The notes under the pieces: generated by a model
What the model saw: the letters and a program-made list of their open reading frames with translations, nothing else
Databases searched by the model: none
Told to the model about the DNA's origin: nothing
Part shown: in pieces, positions 60,829 through 64,000 of the stretch
How positions within the stretch are numbered: position 1 is the first letter of the stretch
Layout: every line of letters begins with the position of its first letter
Assembly: GCA_016792625.1 (NCBI GenBank)
Contig: JAEUKK010000090.1
Coordinates: 1 to 64,000, forward strand
Origin: Deltaproteobacteria bacterium
GTDB lineage: Bacteria; Myxococcota_A; UBA796; UBA2385
Direction of reading: 5' to 3'
Length of the DNA: 64,000 nucleotides
Translations under genes and position numbers: made by a program

Positions 60829-63096
60829 TCAGCCCTCGCCGAGGCCGACCACCGTCCAGCGCAGGCCCGGCGGCACCGCACGCACCCCGCTGCCCGCCAC
60901 CCAGACCGTGCCCCCCGAGGGCAGGCGGCAGAGGGGGCTCAGGTCGAAGATGTTGACGCAGCCGCTGATCACGAGGGCGCGCAAGCCGCGGGCCGCGGCG
61001 AGGGGCCCCAGATCCTGCAGGCCGACGCAGCCGTGCAAGGCCAGCGCCTGCAGGTGGCAGAGGCCGGCCAGCGCGTCGAGCTCGGCCACCGCCGTGCCGC
61101 TCAGGTCGAGCCAGCGCAGGTCGTGGGCGCGCCGCAGCGGCTCAATCTCGCTGACCGCGCCGCAGCCGCGCAGGTCGGCCCAGCGCAGGGCGGGCAGGGC
61201 GCCCAGCGGCTCGAGGTCGCGCAGGCGGCGGCAGCCCCGCAGGTCGAGGCGCGAGAGCAGGCGCTTGCCGGCCAGCGGGCTCAGATCACTGACCAGCACG
61301 TTGTCTGAGAGGTCGAGGGCCGGCAGGTCGTCGACCGGCCCGAGCGCGCGCAGGTCGCGGGCCCAGCGGGGCACCCGGCCGCGCTCGCGGGCCCAGCGCA
61401 CCACCGCCTCGTCGGCGAGGCGGGCGGCGGCCTCGACCGCCCGGGGCTGCAAGTTGGGCCCCGCGGCGCCGTCGGCCAAAGCGACCGCCAGCGGGCCCAG
61501 ATCGTTGAGCTCACGCAGGGTGCGGGCCCGTCGGCGCCCGAGCAGCTGGTGCAGCACCCGCTCGGTCAGGCCCTCCCGCGCGCCGAGCACGGCGAAGAGC
61601 TCGCGCAGATCACCCTCGCTGGTCGCGGCGCGGCTCCACTGCTTGAGCGTGTCCAGCGCCGCCTCGACCGCGCGGTCGCCGTCGGCCCCGGCGGCCGGCC
61701 CGAGCTCGAGGTCACCGGCGAGGTGCACCGCGGCGAGGAAGCGCTGGTGCTCGGGGTGCACGAAGCTGAGGCCGCCCCCGCGGGCGACCAAGACCCCGGG
61801 GCGGTGGCTGGCCAAAAAGACAAAGCGGGCGGCGAGGTCGGCGCCCGGATCAGCGAGCCCGAGGCCCACCTGGGCGGCGCGCAGCAGGTAGGCGGCCTGC
61901 TCAAAAGACACCGGCGGAGTGCGGACCCGCACCTCAAGCGAGGGTGGCGCCCCGGCCTTGATCCAGGCGTCCCAGGCCGAGAGGCGCTCGACCTCGGCGG
62001 CGCGGGCCATGGCCTCGACCCAGGCCCGCCGGGCCTCCATCGGCACGAGCTCGGCGTCAGGCACGTTGTTGAGCACCGACAGCCAGCCCGCGACGATCCA
62101 GTCGAGCAGGGGCGCCCCGGCCGCCGGCAGGCCGCCCCGGGCGGTGCCGACCACGCAGAGCAGCGCCAACATCGCCGGGCTGCTGGCCATGCGGCGGGCG
62201 GCGGGGCTGGCCGAGATCGCGCCGAACAGCGCCTCGGCGGCCGGCGGCGCCGCCTCGGCCGGGTGGCAGAGGGCCGCCCAGCGCTGGGTGAAGGCCCGCA
62301 CTTGGGGCTCGGCAAAAGGCTGGACGTACCAGATCGACAGGGCGGGGGTCGGCAGCGGGGGCAGCGCGGCGAGCGAGGCGGGCAGGTCATCGACCGGCTG
62401 CAGGCTCTCGAGCTCGGGCAGCCGGTCGAGGTTTCCCGGCTCGGCGGTCAGCAGCCAAGTGCACGAGCCGTAGCGCCACACCCCGTCGAGGATGGCCTCT
62501 TTGACGGCATCTTGGAGCTCTGGGTCATCCAGCGCGTCGAGGTCATCGACGATGAACAGCACCTGGCCCAGCGCGGCGAGGGCGGGCAGCACGGCGTCCA
62601 TGCCCGGCGGCCACAGCGGCAGGCCGCTGAGCCGGGCGAGCAGCGCGTCAAGGGTGCGGACGCCCGGGTCGAGGGCCAGGGCCCGCAGCGGCAAGAGCAC
62701 CGGCACGAGGCGGCCGAGGCGGTCGGTCACCTGGGTGCGGCCGGGGTCGGTCAGCGCGCTGATCAACCACGAGATCAGCGTGGTGCGGCCCGATCCCGGC
62801 GGGCCGAGCAGGGCGATGTGCAGCTCGCGGCTGAGCACGTCGACCAGATCGACGGTGCCTGGCGCCCCGGTCGGGCCGTGGGCGGGCAGCGGCCCGAGGC
62901 GGGCGGGCACAAAGAGCGCGTCGAGCGCGACGCCCGCGCGCGGGTCGGCGCCGGGCACGGGCAAGGGCAGCGCGGCGTGAGTCTGGCGCAGCCAAGCGAG
63001 GCTGCGGATCAAGCAGCCGTGCGTCCACGGGTTGAGGAAGGAGGCCGGGTCGGGGCGCAGCGCCTCGCCCGCGGGCAAGGGGGTGGGATCAGTCAC
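60829..63096 (-). CDS. NACHT-like ATPase with C-terminal leucine-rich repeats
   Basis: 755 aa from a GTG (63096) with GAGG upstream. Central NACHT/STAND-like NTPase: Walker A region LLGPPGSGRTTLI, in which the invariant Lys is Arg (about residue 107), and Walker B VLFIVDDLDALDD. A long helical region follows. The last about 150 residues are LRRs (LPALDLSDNVLVSDLSPLAG, LSRLDLRGCRRLRDLEPLG, LRWLDLSGTAVAELDALAG, LRALVISGC). This is the tripartite NLR layout. NACHT-LRRs can be antiphage sensors or regulators. The K-to-R change may reduce ATP hydrolysis. It precedes the HTH-REC gene by 269 bp. Confidence 0.78.
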   Translation of the reverse strand: MTDPTPLPAGEALRPDPASFLNPWTHGCLIRSLAWLRQTHAALPLPVPGADPRAGVALDALFVPARLGPLPAHGPTGAPGTVDLVDVLSRELHIALLGPPGSGRTTLISWLISALTDPGRTQVTDRLGRLVPVLLPLRALALDPGVRTLDALLARLSGLPLWPPGMDAVLPALAALGQVLFIVDDLDALDDPELQDAVKEAILDGVWRYGSCTWLLTAEPGNLDRLPELESLQPVDDLPASLAALPPLPTPALSIWYVQPFAEPQVRAFTQRWAALCHPAEAAPPAAEALFGAISASPAARRMASSPAMLALLCVVGTARGGLPAAGAPLLDWIVAGWLSVLNNVPDAELVPMEARRAWVEAMARAAEVERLSAWDAWIKAGAPPSLEVRVRTPPVSFEQAAYLLRAAQVGLGLADPGADLAARFVFLASHRPGVLVARGGGLSFVHPEHQRFLAAVHLAGDLELGPAAGADGDRAVEAALDTLKQWSRAATSEGDLRELFAVLGAREGLTERVLHQLLGRRRARTLRELNDLGPLAVALADGAAGPNLQPRAVEAAARLADEAVVRWARERGRVPRWARDLRALGPVDDLPALDLSDNVLVSDLSPLAGKRLLSRLDLRGCRRLRDLEPLGALPALRWADLRGCGAVSEIEPLRRAHDLRWLDLSGTAVAELDALAGLCHLQALALHGCVGLQDLGPLAAARGLRALVISGCVNIFDLSPLCRLPSGGTVWVAGSGVRAVPPGLRWTVVGLGEG

Positions 63097-63334
63097 GGCA
63101 GCCTCGGCGCGGGCGCCGAGCATAGCCAAGCCGCCCGCCCGGGGCCCCAGCCCCCGCACGCAGAACACTCGTGACAGGTCCATGACCGCGAGCGCCGATG
63201 GGCGGGCTATCTTCGCCCCGTGCCGCCGCGCGGGCCTTGAAGTCCGCCGCGCGCCCCCCGGCGCAGGCCCGCGATCTCGGGCCGCCGACAGCCCCCTCTG
63301 CTCTGCGGCCACGGCCGCTAGCCAGGAGCGCCCC

Positions 63335-64000
63335 ATGACCCGCCGCTCGCCCGTCGCCCCCCGCCTGATCGTCGCCGCGCTCGCTGCTCTCGCCGGGCCA
63401 GCCTGGGCCCAAGAGGCCCCGCCGATGGTCGGCGGCACCACGACCGACGCCTACGAGCAGGTCGGCGTGCTGCTGGCCTGCAGCAGCGACGGCTGCTGGG
63501 ACTTCTGCTCGGGCACCCTCATCGACGACACCTGGGTGCTCACCGCCGCCCACTGCGTCGTCGCGATGGACGAGGCCGTGCGCTACTACCGGGCCACGCC
63601 CTACTTCGGCGTCGGCGGCTCGGTCGACACGCTGACCGACTACCAAGAGGTCGTGCAGTACATCGATCACCCCTCGTACAGCGACCGCACCCTGGCCAAC
63701 GACATCGGCCTGCTCGAGCTGGCCGGCGGGCTCAGCGGCATCGACCCCATGCCGCTGCGCGAGTCCTCGCCGAGCAGCATCGGCTCCGACAGCTTCCGCT
63801 ACGTCGGCTACGGCGTCACCCGCGATGATCGCAGCGACAGCGGCACCAAACGGTACGGCGACATCCCGCTCGACAGCTACGACGACCAGTTCATCTACGC
63901 CTACGACAGCAGCGGCCGCACCAACGTCTGCTTCGGCGACTCGGGCGGCGCGGGGCTCGAGCCGGTCGGCGGCGGCTACCTGCTGGGCGCGGTCAACAGC
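63335..64000 (+). CDS. Trypsin-like serine protease, cut by window end
   Basis: First 222 codons. Signal peptide (LIVAALAALAGPAWAQ), short propeptide and MVGGTTTDAYE as the mature N-terminus. Catalytic triad of the chymotrypsin S1 family: VLTAAHC (His), NDIGLLEL (Asp) and CFGDSGGAG (Ser). Cys pairs CSSDGCWDFC suggest disulfides. CAGGAG lies eight to nine bases before the ATG. Divergent from the NACHT-LRR gene; the 238-bp gap must hold both promoters. Likely secreted, in line with predatory or degradative life (inference). Confidence 0.88.
   Translation, partial: MTRRSPVAPRLIVAALAALAGPAWAQEAPPMVGGTTTDAYEQVGVLLACSSDGCWDFCSGTLIDDTWVLTAAHCVVAMDEAVRYYRATPYFGVGGSVDTLTDYQEVVQYIDHPSYSDRTLANDIGLLELAGGLSGIDPMPLRESSPSSIGSDSFRYVGYGVTRDDRSDSGTKRYGDIPLDSYDDQFIYAYDSSGRTNVCFGDSGGAGLEPVGGGYLLGAVNS

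Noticed and set aside
1..64000. tRNA, rRNA, transposase, integrase, riboswitch
   Set aside because: None could be supported by reading; a covariance-model search would be needed to exclude small RNAs.

Overview
The window is very GC-rich, with strong third-position G/C bias, and holds about 50 coding sequences on both strands. It carries no rRNA, tRNA, CRISPR array, transposase or phage structural gene that I could see. Sixteen predicted proteins have a lipobox after a short hydrophobic stretch, often followed by Asp/Gly/Thr-rich linkers and MopE-type 'D-x-DGDG ... DCDD-x-D-x-x-x-PGAPE' repeats. Together with a Ser/Thr kinase with a PEGA tail, a sAC-like cyclase/ATPase, a NACHT-LRR protein and multihaem cytochrome fusions, this points to a myxobacterium-like member of the Myxococcota (inference, no marker gene present). 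Most starts follow a GGAG-type Shine-Dalgarno; several start codons are GTG or TTG.

Layout. 0-11 kb: a surface-lipoprotein block with an FG-GAP/MopE protein, two tandem leucine-rich L-domain-like lipoproteins (a recent duplication) and two tandem BspA-like proteins made of 25-residue repeats. 11-19 kb: a SANT-like protein, a 42-bp tandem repeat array, a small lipoprotein, a large soluble-adenylyl-cyclase-like ATPase, a B3/B4 protein and an exported phospholipase D. 19-27.6 kb: an accessory region: an SUMF1-like lipoprotein, then two-gene modules (ImmA/IrrE peptidase plus a Cys-His protein; PD-(D/E)xK-like nuclease plus partner; HEPN plus BolA-like) separated by long GC-rich palindromic repeats, and a decayed gene.

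27.6-33 kb: a Lon-like/CHASE2 fusion beside a thioredoxin-octahaem cytochrome, a nitrobindin-like protein and an RsmB-type methyltransferase. 33-40.5 kb: a surface gene cluster of two OB-fold-like lipoproteins, a beta-barrel porin, a lamin-tail lipoprotein, a degenerate PLD and a PLD-lamin-tail fusion, the last four with overlapping stops and starts; this is my best candidate for an undescribed system. 40.5-44 kb: two MopE-type lipoproteins, one with a lectin domain. 44-52 kb: a seven-gene overlapping operon RDD / SpoIIM-like / DUF4129 / DUF4350 / MoxR / DUF58 / L,D-transpeptidase, ending in a clear intrinsic terminator.

52-64 kb: an Abi-type HEPN protein on a less GC-rich patch, a kinase plus DUF1641 pair, a radical SAM protein, slyX, a highly structured non-coding stretch, another MopE lipoprotein, an HTH-receiver regulator downstream of a NACHT-LRR ATPase with an altered Walker A, and the start of a trypsin-like protease cut by the window end. 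All functions are read from sequence motifs only; no database search was possible.
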